Shown here: one piece after another, positions 1 to 9,873 of the stretch
Layout: each line of letters opens with the position of its first letter
Numbering within the stretch: the first letter of the stretch is position 1
Source of the DNA: Symsagittifera roscoffensis
Taxonomy: Eukaryota; Xenacoelomorpha; Acoela; Convolutidae
DNA: 64,000 nt
NCBI RefSeq assembly: GCF_963678635.1
Contig: NC_087062.1
Coordinates: 96,279,705-96,343,704 of the forward strand
Direction of reading: 5' to 3'
Notes under the pieces: model-generated
Told to the model about the DNA's origin: nothing
Databases searched by the model: none
What the model saw: only the letters and a program-made list of their open reading frames with translations
Translations under genes and position numbers: made by a program

Positions 1-1170
1 TCCGCTTTTTCAAAGCTCAGAAGACGTAGCCGGCGTCAGAAGCCGTAGCATAAGAATATGTTGTGTTGCTCACACATGTTTTTCAATTGACTGTATATTC
101 CTTTAACGGTTAAAAATTACTTGTTGTGGAAGGAACACAGAACACAACACACATCACGTCTTCAGTCAAGCCACCGATGGTGTTTAGTACATGGGGACTT
201 GAGCAATCTTCAATGGAATAGTTCAGTGACTGAAATATGTGGCCATTATAATATATAGTTCACACTTTTTATCTCCTTTCATGCGATATTAACTCGTTTT
301 ATTTTGTTTTTTATCGTTATCGTAAAACGTCTCATTAACTTGTTTGAAGAGAGTTGTTTGAAGAGAGTCAACTCAATCGTTACAGGTAAATTAAATTAAT
401 TAGTGACCAAACGAAACAAAACGTTTTTTTTTTTTCATGTGCATATGCCGTTTCCAACTTTCTGCTAATTTCTGGTTGCGCAAACGTCACTTAACGTAAA
501 CAAGTTTTGCAAGGATTGTTTGTTTTCCTCATTTGCGATCGGGCGCGGACCTAGGATTTTCAAAAAACGAAAACCTATAATTTTTTAAATAGATAATAGC
601 GCTTTTAGAAAAAAATAGGGTCTGTCAGTCTAAGATAGATAGATGTCAATAACTGTACGAAAGTGTAAGGGGAGCTTCGGGTGATTGGTATGCGCAATAT
701 GTTTATAATTTTTAACGGCAAAAAATCAGCAGTCGAATGCCTTTCAAGCACATTTGTCTCTTAAACTACTTTTGTCTCTTATTCCACGAACTAAACATTT
801 CAGGATAAGAAAAATATAGTCGAACCTATGCATTTTAAAACTTAAATATCACACTTGAGAAATCATTTCCTCTCGATAAGTGCAGGTTTTTGATCGCGTC
901 CCAATTAAAAATTGTTGTAAAATGAATGACCTTTCTTGATGAAAAAAAAATAAATTTCGAGTCATTTTGTCAGCTAGTACTAATCAAAAGAGTGCACTCA
1001 AATATAAGTCACATTTAATCGTCCAGCTAAACCTGTTCAAGCGTCAACACAAACGTGTACATTCAAATCTCAATTAAAGAGTTACAAACCATGACCAGCG
1101 TAAAAAATATTTATACGAATTAGTTTTATTAGCACAGCAATTCACGCAAATTTAATATAACCTATAACGT
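1..1170. other. AT-rich upstream non-coding region
   Basis: I see no convincing coding exon, RNA gene or repeat here. The stretch is AT-rich with many short A and T runs and would contain the promoter and 5' leader of the transporter gene that follows. A small GC-richer patch lies at about 537-552. I could not tie it to any known element. Confidence 0.4.
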
Positions 1171-1180
1171 CTTTTCGTAG
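1171..1180 (+). promoter_or_regulatory. Candidate 3' splice site in the transporter 5' leader
   Basis: The sequence cttttcgtag, followed by att, lies 32 nt before the transporter ATG. It has the pyrimidine-AG form of a 3' splice acceptor. It could join a non-coding 5' exon, or accept a trans-spliced leader if this animal uses one. The sequence alone cannot separate these, and chance occurrence in AT-rich DNA is possible. Confidence 0.35.
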
Positions 1181-1212
1181 ATTCAAACAACAGTTGTTTT
1201 AAATTTTTAAAA

Positions 1213-2280
1213 ATGTTTCACTTTTCGAATAGCAATCAAGACTTCGATAGAAAAATGAGCAGTTACAAGAAATCGGACAAAGATGCCATCGTTTCAATCG
1301 AGACAACCATCTCACTCCAGCAACCTCCAGATCCGCACCTTCGGTTTAAACGATACCTATCACTCGCAATCTTAGCCATCCAAAATGCCGTGCTTGTTCT
1401 CATCGCTCGTTACTCCAGAACAATGCCTGGAGAACGATTTTTTTCGACAACGGCGGTTGTCGTTCAGGAATTACTCAAGCTCATAACGAGCGCAGTCATC
1501 ATTATTTTTTATTCCGGTGGCTTAAGAGGCCTCTTTTCAGAGATAGACAAAAACATCATCAAGGCTCCTTGGGACACCTTGAGAGTATCAGTTCCAGCTA
1601 TTCTCTATGTCATCCAGAATAACTTATTTTACGTTGCAGTATCCAACCTCCCCGCCGCAACATTTCAAGTTGTATTTCAGTCCAAAATCCTCACAACGGC
1701 TCTTTTTGCAGTGCTTATTCTGAATCAGAAACTATCCGCGACCAAGTGGTTATCTTTAGTTGTGTTAACGGTGGGAATCGCGACAGTCCAAGTCGAGACC
1801 ACGGTATCCAAAGAGACCAAAGAACTGAACACAGAAGCACAGAGTCCAATCCTGGGTTTCATTGCAGTTATCGCAGCTAGCTTGACATCTGGCTTCGCTG
1901 GTGTCTACTTCGAAAAGATCCTTAAAGACTCTCAAGTTTCAGTCTGGATGAGAAATATTCAGCTGGCTATCTTCGGATGTACCTTAGGTTTAGTAGCCGT
2001 TTGGGTAAACGACGGCCCACAAGTCATGGAATTGGGATTCTTTTATGGTTACAACCGCTACACAGTTGGAGTGATCCTTAACCAGGCCCTTGGTGGGTTG
2101 ATTGTGGCTTGTGTAGTGAAATATGCCGACAACATCCTCAAAGGCTTTGCCACTTCAATAGCAATAATAGTGTCATGCGTTTGCTCTATATTTATATTCA
2201 GTTTTCATATCACGCCTACGTTCATCATTGGTGCCATTATGGTTATCCTATCCGTTTGTATGTACAGTGGAACGAAGTGA
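1213..2280 (+). CDS. SLC35A2-like: UDP-sugar transporter, SLC35A2/A3 type (Golgi nucleotide-sugar transporter)
   Basis: A 355-residue multi-pass membrane protein of the nucleotide-sugar transporter family, which exchanges cytosolic UDP-galactose, UDP-GalNAc or UDP-GlcNAc for lumenal UMP in the Golgi. Family signatures are clear: RYSRT (66-70), the NNLFYVAVSNLPAATFQ region (136-152) running into KILTTALF (158-165), SGFAGVYFEKILKD (226-239), VWMRNIQL (244-251), and KYADNILKGFATS (303-315). The segment GVILNQALGGL (286-296) resembles SLC35A2 more than A3, so UDP-galactose transport is the better guess. About ten hydrophobic helices fit the family. The first 45 residues are polar and variable. 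Met15 is an alternative start with a similar AAAA context. The frame is uninterrupted, whereas vertebrate orthologues have several introns, so this is either lineage intron loss or a retrocopy. It looks intact. The stop at 2278-2280 lies 6 bp before a large tandem duplication. Confidence 0.93.
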   Translation: MFHFSNSNQDFDRKMSSYKKSDKDAIVSIETTISLQQPPDPHLRFKRYLSLAILAIQNAVLVLIARYSRTMPGERFFSTTAVVVQELLKLITSAVIIIFYSGGLRGLFSEIDKNIIKAPWDTLRVSVPAILYVIQNNLFYVAVSNLPAATFQVVFQSKILTTALFAVLILNQKLSATKWLSLVVLTVGIATVQVETTVSKETKELNTEAQSPILGFIAVIAASLTSGFAGVYFEKILKDSQVSVWMRNIQLAIFGCTLGLVAVWVNDGPQVMELGFFYGYNRYTVGVILNQALGGLIVACVVKYADNILKGFATSIAIIVSCVCSIFIFSFHITPTFIIGAIMVILSVCMYSGTK

Positions 2281-3171
2281 GCACAGTGAAGGAGTCGTAA
2301 TGGAAACACATGGGTATTTCAATTTATCACTTTACACGGCCGCAAGATCACAATAACATTGTTAATTTATATTTGTCAACGTCAATAATATTCTATATTT
2401 ATGTATTTATGTTTCGTTGTTAAAGCAAAAAAGTTTAAAAGTTAGAACCTAAAGTTTAAAGTTTAGAGTCAAAGAAGATAGTGAAGGAGCCTTATATAGG
2501 TAGGGTCTTGATTTTTCTTTTCAGGAAACTTGTTCGCCCTCAAATTTCATTTTACGCGGTTTGATTTGTGAAAATTTTTTAAATCCAGTAAAAATCACGA
2601 AAAACGTGATCGATTTTTAGTTTCGAAAGTGAATTTTAATTGTCAAATTTTTCGCCGAACAAAAAATTTACCTATTGACCCAGTTTTTGTTTCAAATAGG
2701 GTTATTTCTAACAAAAGAATGCCAATCATAATTGTTCTCGAAATTCAGAGCTTTGAGGGCATGTGTATTTTTTTGAAGTTCGAAAGTTGGCTTTCCAAAA
2801 AATAAGCCAGTATTTTTTGTTTCCTTGTTCATTACAATTTTCAAACGGTCAGTTGGTTATGATTGAAGTCTTTCAAGCTTTTTCAGAATCCTTGATTGAC
2901 CCTATTTGCAACAATATTCTCCGCCGCCAGCACTTTTTGAAAAATCTTGTCTTTTAAGTAGTCTTAGGAGGTATGAAAGTCGCGCGTTTTTGTGTTTTTG
3001 TAGTACGGTACCCCTTAGAACAATGGGCTATTGACGTTAAGGATCGATTTAATAAAAACTGAATGGTATCACTTGGAGAATTCTTGTGAAAAAAGTTGGC
3101 AAGTAGCATTGAGAGATGAACTTGAAGTGGATTTGTCCCAATTAAAGGAATAATTTGGTTTCCCTTCAAAA

Positions 3172-3233
3172 AATAAAGATTTTGATCTTAAAAAGTCATT
3201 TGATCCTTACAGATTGTGTTTTTCTTGAATAAA
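3172..3233 (+). terminator. Candidate polyadenylation signals downstream of the transporter
   Basis: Two AATAAA hexamers occur at 3172-3177 and 3228-3233, the first good ones I noticed after the transporter stop. Using them would give a 3' UTR of about 0.9 kb. Both are repeated 1,293 bp downstream in the second copy. Such hexamers are common by chance in AT-rich DNA. Confidence 0.25.
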
Positions 3234-3251
3234 GAAAGCTCCAGAAAAATG

Positions 3252-3294
3252 AGATAACTATAATTAAAAGGTTCTGAGACATTTATAGTTATCT
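3252..3294. repeat. 12-bp perfect inverted repeat (hairpin), duplicated at 4545-4587
   Basis: AGATAACTATAA at 3252-3263 is the exact reverse complement of TTATAGTTATCT at 3283-3294, with a 19-nt spacer. It lies inside the duplicated block, so an identical hairpin recurs at 4545-4587. No terminal repeats or target-site duplications were seen that would mark a transposon. Confidence 0.7.
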
Positions 3295-3579
3295 TAACAT
3301 CGAGAAGTATTCCAAATTCAGTTGTGAACAAAACTGAGAGATACAGCTAAGTTGATCGATCAAAATTGGGAAGAGAAAACGTCGTTTTAAAATTCACATC
3401 AATTCTGGTAGTTCTTAAAATGAAATCAACAAAGATTTGCGACAAAAAAATAAAAAACTTCGAAAAACTTTGAACTGAATATTATGAGCATAGCAGAAAA
3501 AATTTTCCGAATTAAAATGTTTTTTTTCCGAATTAAAAAGTTCTCCGATATGATTTACTCACTCTTGCTTATCTTATCT

Positions 3580-4870
3580 TGAAGGAGTCGTAATGGAAAC
3601 ACATGGGTATTTCAATTTATCACTTTACACGGCCGCAAGATCACAATAACATTGTTAATTTATATTTGTCAACGTCAATAATATTCTATATTTATGTATT
3701 TATGTTTCGTTGTTAAAGCAAAAAAGTTTAAAAGTTAGAACCTAAAGTTTAAAGTTTAGAGTCAAAGAAGATAGTGAAGGAGCCTTATATAGGTAGGGTC
3801 TTGATTTTTCTTTTCAGGAAACTTGTTCGCCCTCAAATTTCATTTTACGCGGTTTGATTTGTGAAAATTTTTTAAATCCAGTAAAAATCACGAAAAACGT
3901 GATCGATTTTTAGTTTCGAAAGTGAATTTTAATTGTCAAATTTTTCGCCGAACAAAAAATTTACCTATTGACCCAGTTTTTGTTTCAAATAGGGTTATTT
4001 CTAACAAAAGAATGCCAATCATAATTGTTCTCGAAATTCAGAGCTTTGAGGGCATGTGTATTTTTTTGAAGTTCGAAAGTTGGCTTTCCAAAAAATAAGC
4101 CAGTATTTTTTGTTTCCTTGTTCATTACAATTTTCAAACGGTCAGTTGGTTATGATTGAAGTCTTTCAAGCTTTTTCAGAATCCTTGATTGACCCTATTT
4201 GCAACAATATTCTCCGCCGCCAGCACTTTTTGAAAAATCTTGTCTTTTAAGTAGTCTTAGGAGGTATGAAAGTCGCGCGTTTTTGTGTTTTTGTAGTACG
4301 GTACCCCTTAGAACAATGGGCTATTGACGTTAAGGATCGATTTAATAAAAACTGAATGGTATCACTTGGAGAATTCTTGTGAAAAAAGTTGGCAAGTAGC
4401 ATTGAGAGATGAACTTGAAGTGGATTTGTCCCAATTAAAGGAATAATTTGGTTTCCCTTCAAAAAATAAAGATTTTGATCTTAAAAAGTCATTTGATCCT
4501 TACAGATTGTGTTTTTCTTGAATAAAGAAAGCTCCAGAAAAATGAGATAACTATAATTAAAAGGTTCTGAGACATTTATAGTTATCTTAACATCGAGAAG
4601 TATTCCAAATTCAGTTGTGAACAAAACTGAGAGATACAGCTAAGTTGATCGATCAAAATTGGGAAGAGAAAACGTCGTTTTAAAATTCACATCAATTCTG
4701 GTAGTTCTTAAAATGAAATCAACAAAGATTTGCGACAAAAAAATAAAAAACTTCGAAAAACTTTGAACTGAATATTATGAGCATAGCAGAAAAAATTTTC
4801 CGAATTAAAATGTTTTTTTTCCGAATTAAAAAGTTCTCCGATATGATTTACTCACTCTTGCTTATCTTAT
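3580..4870 (+). repeat. Tandem duplication, copy 2
   Basis: Second copy of the 1,293-bp-period duplication, separated from the first by two bases (3578-3579). Identity stops at 4870 inside a run reading cttatcttat, after which the sequences differ (ctt after copy 1, aaa after copy 2). Lack of divergence implies a very recent event or an assembly duplication. Confidence 0.93.
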
Positions 4871-5234
4871 AAATTTTTTCATTAAATCTTACTTTTTAAA
4901 GAATAAATCAATTTTTAGTGGAAACAGTATGAAAATTTTTCCAAATAGCACTCAATATAGCTATTTATCTGCTTCTTAAATTGCTAAACAAGTGCTTTGT
5001 AAAAGTACTTTAAATTTCAAAAAAAAAAATAGGGACAATGCTTCCTAAATATCTCAAACCGAAAATCTGAAAGTTTTTCAGCAATAATTGTGATGGAAAC
5101 AGAACTTTTGATAAGAAATTATTATGAATATCGTTAAAGCTATTTCGTAACTTCAATAATGATCGACCTTTTTTCGTAAGGTTCGCCCAATGTGAGAAAA
5201 CGGATCAATACGTACATCGTCTATTCCACTGGGA
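4871..5234. other. AT-rich intergenic DNA, nothing recognised
   Basis: Long A and T runs with no coding or repeat signature visible. It ends just before a TATA-like sequence. Confidence 0.4.
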
Positions 5235-5243
5235 TATATAAAA
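5235..5243 (+). promoter_or_regulatory. TATA-box-like sequence
   Basis: The sequence tatataaaa fits a TATA box. A start site about 30 bp downstream would fall at or next to the ATG of the small ORF at 5265, leaving little or no leader. It may therefore be a chance match or serve a different transcript. Confidence 0.25.
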
Positions 5244-5264
5244 ACCAAAACCAATCATAGAACC

Positions 5265-5435
5265 ATGGTCACCAAATGGTCGACAAAAATTAGTGACCTA
5301 GTCAAGATCAAGAGCAAATGCCTCAAAAAGGAAAAGAAACAAGAAAAAAACAGGCAAAAAGGCTGTTTTGGAGCATTATGTTGGAAGGTTTTGACCAAAA
5401 AAAAATCGCATTTTTCCGGCGCGCGCTCCCCTTAA
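5265..5435 (+). CDS. Hypothetical small basic ORF, 56 codons
   Basis: An ATG in strong context (aaccATGG) opens a 56-codon frame ending at TAA 5433-5435. The predicted peptide is very lysine-rich in its first half, has two cysteines and a tryptophan in the CFGALCW segment near residues 34-40, and ends in a GC-richer stretch. No signal peptide or known domain is visible. It is supported only by start context and a nearby TATA-like sequence. An A-rich strand favours lysine codons, so this may be non-coding. Confidence 0.2.
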   Translation: MVTKWSTKISDLVKIKSKCLKKEKKQEKNRQKGCFGALCWKVLTKKKSHFSGARSP

Positions 5436-5999
5436 AATTAGAATTTATTGGCTCCAATGGCGCCTTCGGATAAATTGAAGAATCAATGGGCCGAGAATGG
5501 ATATTATTCACTAGCAACAATGGGTGTTACCAAAAACAGTGACCAGTAAAAAAAGAGCTTTTAGAGACTAATATTGACCGCCCACAATGAGAGAGACTAG
5601 TTGGCAATCCGATAAAGGACCTAATACGCCTTCAAGTTTTTTTGCGTCTTTTGGATTTTTGGTGTCGAAGAGCGCCAGTTTATTTTATCTTCGGGTCACG
5701 AATTCGAAATAAGCTTAAGCTAATCGAAAATGAAACCACGGAAAAACAAATTTCGATACTTTTACGATAATAACAAAAATCCACAAGGCTCAAATAAATG
5801 TCTTCATTGTTTTAATTGGCACTTAAGCATGTCACCACATGAAACAAAATAGTGGAAAGTAAAAATACGCTGTAGTCAGGTTACTCAATTTTCCCATATT
5901 CAACTACTTTATTCAAAAAAATTCAGAAACAGTGGCAACTGTATTCCAAAACAGTTACTTTTTTATGTAGTTGCCCCCGGACTTATTACGTATTTTCAG
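5436..5999. other. Intergenic DNA, nothing recognised
   Basis: Mixed AT-rich sequence. It ends in tattttcag at 5991-5999, which resembles a plus-strand 3' splice acceptor directly before a GC-rich block. Confidence 0.4.
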
Positions 6000-6123
6000 G
6001 GCCTTCTGTGATCCATTCTGCCGCAGCCGCCGTTCCTGCCTTGAGGAGGCGGATAACATAGGGTACCCTACGCCCATGACCAAATTTAGATTCAAACACA
6101 TTGAAAAACTGTATCAAAATTAA
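6000..6123 (+). CDS. Possible exon in a GC-rich block (strand uncertain)
   Basis: The segment at about 6000-6080 is strikingly GC-rich against its surroundings. On the plus strand it follows an acceptor-like tattttcag (5991-5999). A frame beginning GCC at 6001 runs 40 codons to TAA 6121-6123 and starts AFCDPFCRSRRSC, with three closely spaced cysteines. The minus strand is also open here: an 84-codon ATG-initiated frame spans 5986-6240 and ends in an alanine-rich stretch (GTAAAAEW). Neither product is recognised. The composition suggests a conserved exon or a fragment of a mobile element. Confidence 0.22.
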
Positions 6124-6240
6124 CACAATTTTTGCGAAGCAGCAGAAATCGTCACCCAATATCACTGATACACAAAAAACTAGCCATACAAGTTTACACA
6201 GTTTCAATTCTGAAATAACCCAGAAACTTTTTTTAATCAT

Positions 6241-8700
6241 CTTCGTTGTTTTTAAAATTGAAATTCACTTAAAATTATAGCCTACCAATTCAATTTCAAC
6301 CTTAATGGAAAACTGCTTAGGAAACCATTCTGGATCAAATCTAAAACAAAACAAGCACAAAAAAAATATTTAAAAATTAACCAACCTTAAGCTTTCAAAA
6401 TAGGTAAATTGCTGGCAACACGTCGCCAAAACACATTTAATTTGCTGGTTCATGTTTTTTTCCCATTGCATAAAATCTTCGTTCAGATTTTGACGAGTGA
6501 AGCAATCATAAGACCAATGAACTACCCCCTTTAGTATTCAACGAGTGCTCAGCCAAATGAATTTGCTAATGATATGAGTCAAACAAAAACTCTAAAACAG
6601 CCCGCATTAATTGACCGTATTTGTCAAATAGACAAATAGTTTGAACTTTCAAATCCCCATAACTTAGCGAAAAAATATCACCAGTAAAACATCTTCTCAA
6701 CTTCGATCTCAGGAAACCAATATCTTTCAGATGATATGACAGCCTGAACGAAAAGAATCGATTGTAATTTATCGCTGGATTATATCTATACTGCATAAAA
6801 CTGAACTGAAAACAAAAATTTGTGGCGAAAAATAGTCCGAAAACTCTTGATATAAATGACTTGAACATGGCCAACAGATACTTGCTAAGCTGAAAAAAAT
6901 CCAATTTCAAAACTAGAACTTAAAAAATTACATTTGAGCCTGAAAAACCATATTTGATTATGAAAAAACAACCTCAAAAAGTAACCCTATCACAATTCGA
7001 TAACTTACCATTACTGGCAGTAACCCGTTTTAAAATTTTCAGTTAAAGTTTTGTCGAAAAACTCAGGCTACAAAATAATGTCCAAACGTTGTCAAACAAG
7101 TCAATGTACCTCAAATCACTCTACGAAAACTCCACTCCGTGCCATGATATCTTTCAGATGGAATAAGAACATTTGGGTAAAAGCGGCATGTTAAAAAGTC
7201 AAAAATTGCTTGCAAAAAATCAGACCGAGCTTATAAGCTACTTTTGTCTAGAAAAGCTAACTCAGATTCTAACGCAAGTTTTTGGTTGAATGATAACAGA
7301 ATTATATAAGCTTATATAACGAAAAAAAACGTCGGTAGTGTCTTTGATTCAGGTGATTGCAATCTATTACAATAAATATTATATATGACCAGATGCTAAT
7401 TAAAAAACGTAAATTAAATACTGTTTTTTCCGTCCCGCAAACACCCAAGTTTATTTCTGATACCCGATGTAACGAAAAAAAAATATCGCAAGTCACAAAA
7501 TATCCAAATTTTAACAAGGATGACCGGTTACTGTGCAAGTAGCACAGAATGTTCCGACCAGTCTTATAAAATTACAAAACTATTTTTCCAATTAATGTCG
7601 TTTTTTCGGCTTGGTCTGATAAAATAATTTGAGCGAAAAAGTAGAGCTTAGGCATTTTTGTCAGTCATGTAAAATATGCATTTTGGAAAACAATTTCCGA
7701 ATACAAATAACAAGAAAAACAAAAAAAAAAATTTTCAAAATTTTTGAAGTTTTTCTTAAGATGAAGCAAAAAACTCCAAAAACTAACTTCATTAGAGTAA
7801 AACTAAATTTTCAAGGCTTAAATTAAGCATAGATAAGCTGATGTAAGCCTGCTCACTCGCTCAAAATTAGACGAAAAATCAAAAATTTCAAACCGGTTTT
7901 TCTCGACACCGGGAAAACTTCTAAAATATTTTTAATGTCGTTCGAATCACGAGTAAAAGGGCTTCAATATGATATATCACTCAAGCCTATTCGATGATTA
8001 TTTATTCTAGCTGATTTTGCGTGGAAAACAAAAAGAAATAAAACTAAAACACTCGAATACGAAGTTCCTCCCCATTTTGCTAACAAACAGAAAGTTGAAA
8101 AAGTGTCGACAAACTCAGGAAAACAAAAAACTGACAATTTTTTTGAAAAGTTGTTTTGGTCGGAATTCGAAGACAAAATGCATCACGTAAAAGCTCTGTG
8201 AATTTCAATTACCTTTTCAGGATTGACACTTTTTTTTGCTAAATTTGACAAAACTGGACGAAAGAAAAAAATATATCCCGCTGGGTAAACTTTACATACA
8301 GCTCTCCAACAGACAGTTGGAAAAGAGTCTTATGGCGACTTTTTTAAATGAACGCAAAGAAACATAAGAAAATACTGACTTATATATAGCCTTAAATCTC
8401 TTCGACTATGAGAAAAATTGATGATTGGCACTCAATTTAAGAAAAGTGGATTAATAAGTAAATTTTTATTCCGCTGGAAACCTGGTAATTTAAACCCACT
8501 TTCATAACAGCTTTTTTCTCGCCATTTCCTTTTCTTAATTAGAGAGCGTTATTTGCCGCCTTTTTAGCAAATTGACTTGAACCGAATTTGAAAAGAAAAT
8601 CCAGTCGAACTTCGAAAGATCAATTTTGAGCGTGAAACTGTTTGTTTTCTTTATTTTGTTTTTTTTTTCTGGAAAAAAGTCTTAGATAACAGCTTCACGC
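6241..8700. other. AT-rich DNA, probably intergenic or 14-3-3 intron
   Basis: About 2.5 kb of AT-rich sequence with no recognised product on either strand. The longest minus-strand frame (6566-6910, 114 codons) is rich in Phe, Leu and Tyr, as expected from T-rich DNA, and shows no domain. If the 14-3-3 exon at 8826-8889 belongs to a working gene, this region is part of its first intron. I searched by eye for the usual second-exon motifs (ERNLLSVAYKNV, GARRASWR) and did not find them. Confidence 0.4.
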
Positions 8701-8825
8701 TTCAATTCTTCGTTGTCACTTAATCAGTCGTACATTGGAGCTCACCTTGATCCATTTGTTTAATTTAACATGTTTGACTTTCGTTGTAAATTGCTCAAGA
8801 ACTTCACACTCCCTGTATGACTCAC

Positions 8826-8889
8826 CTTCGAATCGGTCAGCCTGTTCCGCCAATTTGGCAGAGTACAGCCTGTCTTCTCTGTCGGCCAT
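8826..8889 (-). CDS. YWHAE-like: 14-3-3 protein, first coding exon (epsilon-like), partial
   Basis: On the minus strand, ATG at 8889-8887 in context cccaaATGG opens 21 codons: MADREDRLYSAKLAEQADRF, then E. The exon ends one base into the next codon at 8826 and is followed by a consensus donor, G|GTGAGT, with GT at 8825-8824. The peptide matches the N-terminal first helix of 14-3-3 proteins, the dimer-interface segment before the phosphopeptide-binding helices. The REDxxYxAKLAEQAxR pattern is closest to the epsilon isoform. The first exon of 14-3-3 genes in other animals ends at a similar place. 14-3-3 proteins are cytosolic dimers that bind phosphoserine/threonine motifs. No second exon is recognisable to the left, so this is either the start of a gene with a very long first intron or an orphan exon copy. 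The frame reads on past the donor but loses all 14-3-3 similarity. Confidence 0.75.
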
Positions 8890-9188
8890 TTGGGATGAAT
8901 TTGAAGAAGGACTGGGGATACAAATCAAATCAGACTCTACAACTGAGAACACTTCGCTTTCGTCTCTTCTCTTCTCTTGCTAACTTCAAATTCAGTAAAC
9001 TTGTTTCAGACAAGCACGCAAACAAAATCTGAAAAGAGATCAACTCAAATCCTGCTAGTTGAAAACCACTTGTTTCATGGTCTACAAAATGTATTTGTCT
9101 TTACACATCAGGGTATACAAAATTACAAATATTTAGTTGTAACGCAACGCCATTCAGGATTCTACACATACATTTCTAGAGCATTCAT
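8890..9188 (-). other. Spacer between GPCR 3' end and 14-3-3 exon 1
   Basis: This 299-bp stretch holds the 3' UTR of the minus-strand GPCR and the promoter/5' leader of the minus-strand 14-3-3 exon. It contains a repeated purine tract on the minus strand (AGAGAAGAGAAGAG, near 8963-8978). I saw no clear AATAAA for the GPCR in it. Confidence 0.4.
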
Positions 9189-9873
9189 TCAGCTGCCAGT
9201 TGCGCGTTGTTTCGACGGGGCTGTCATGGCCATCATATGCCCCCGTTGCCTCATATTATCTTGGTTTCTGTATCGCTTGCAAAAAAGACAGCCTACTTTT
9301 CCGAAAATGCGCTCGAATGTCTGCCTGAAATGCGGGTGGCAATAAGGGTACAAAAAGGGATTGACTGTGCTGTTGAGCCAAAGTAGCCAGAAGGTTGCCT
9401 CGAACAATGTTTCTGGAATCAATGCAGGCCACAACGTACGAACCAGGTTGCATATGGTGTAGGGCGCCCAGGAAAGCGAAAACGCTCCCACTATAACAGC
9501 CAGAGCTCTGGCCGCCTTTTTGTCTCGCTTCAAACTTCGTGCCTCCTTGTCCTTCAAAATTGCAGCGACCGCTCCTTGCAAATCATCACTGCAAATTGAC
9601 TTCTTTTTCATCTTGTTCGAACGTGACTTTATGTTCAGGTATATCTTCAGATTGATGTAACACACTGTAACGAGTGGAGTGATGAATTCAACGACAGCTA
9701 TTGAAAACGTGTATGGGAAATTGCGATAGAACTCGGGCAGACATTCGTTCGGACCAACAATTCGCTCCCCCGCCACATACTCCCAAAATAGGGTTGATGG
9801 CCCATAAATGGTGAAGGCCACAGTCCATACGGCCACCATTTTCATCACCGCCTTCCTCACTGTTTGATCAACC
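9189..9873 (-). CDS. HRH3-like: Histamine H3/H4-like GPCR, 3'-terminal exon (TM4 to C-terminus), partial
   Basis: The last exon of a class A aminergic receptor. It enters at 9873 with one base completing a split codon, then GTT GAT CAA ACA, and stops at TGA 9191-9189. Numbering from the Val codon at 9860, TM4 is about 5-29, Cys40 is the likely extracellular-loop disulfide partner, TM5 is about 49-75, TM6 about 116-141, and TM7 about 152-173. Histamine H3-type hallmarks are RKAVxKM..VW, YGPxxLxWEY, the TM5 glutamate (E58, four residues before P62, position 5.46) that contacts histamine in H3/H4, FSLSWAPYT (W131, P133), and TFWLLWLNSTVNPFLYPYCHP, including NPxxY. The intracellular loop 3 is about 35 residues, far shorter than in vertebrate H3. 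The toggle motif is SWAP rather than CWAP. TM1-3, including the amine-binding Asp3.32 and DRY, must lie on upstream exons at higher coordinates. None are visible. Confidence 0.9.

Larger units (their letters stand above)
2287..3577 (+). repeat. Tandem duplication, copy 1 (period 1,293 bp)
   Basis: Direct repeat whose second copy begins at 3580. The offset stays 1,293 bp from one end to the other, so there is no net insertion or deletion, and all stretches I compared were identical. It starts 6 bp after the transporter stop, so it carries the 3' UTR and downstream DNA. It holds AATAAA hexamers at 3172-3177 and 3228-3233. I recognise no protein. The short reading frames inside (up to 71 codons) are identical in both copies and look non-coding. 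Confidence 0.93.

Noticed and set aside
2109-2300. Overlapping plus-strand frame inside the transporter 3' end.
   Set aside because: It is an out-of-frame shadow of the transporter coding sequence.
6566-6910. A 114-codon minus-strand frame.
   Set aside because: It is rich in Phe, Leu and Tyr as expected for T-rich DNA, with no domain or splice-supported structure that I can see. Chance is the simpler explanation.
8735-9032. Plus-strand frames opposite the 14-3-3 exon.
   Set aside because: The 14-3-3 similarity, Kozak context and splice donor are all on the minus strand. The plus frames are shadows.
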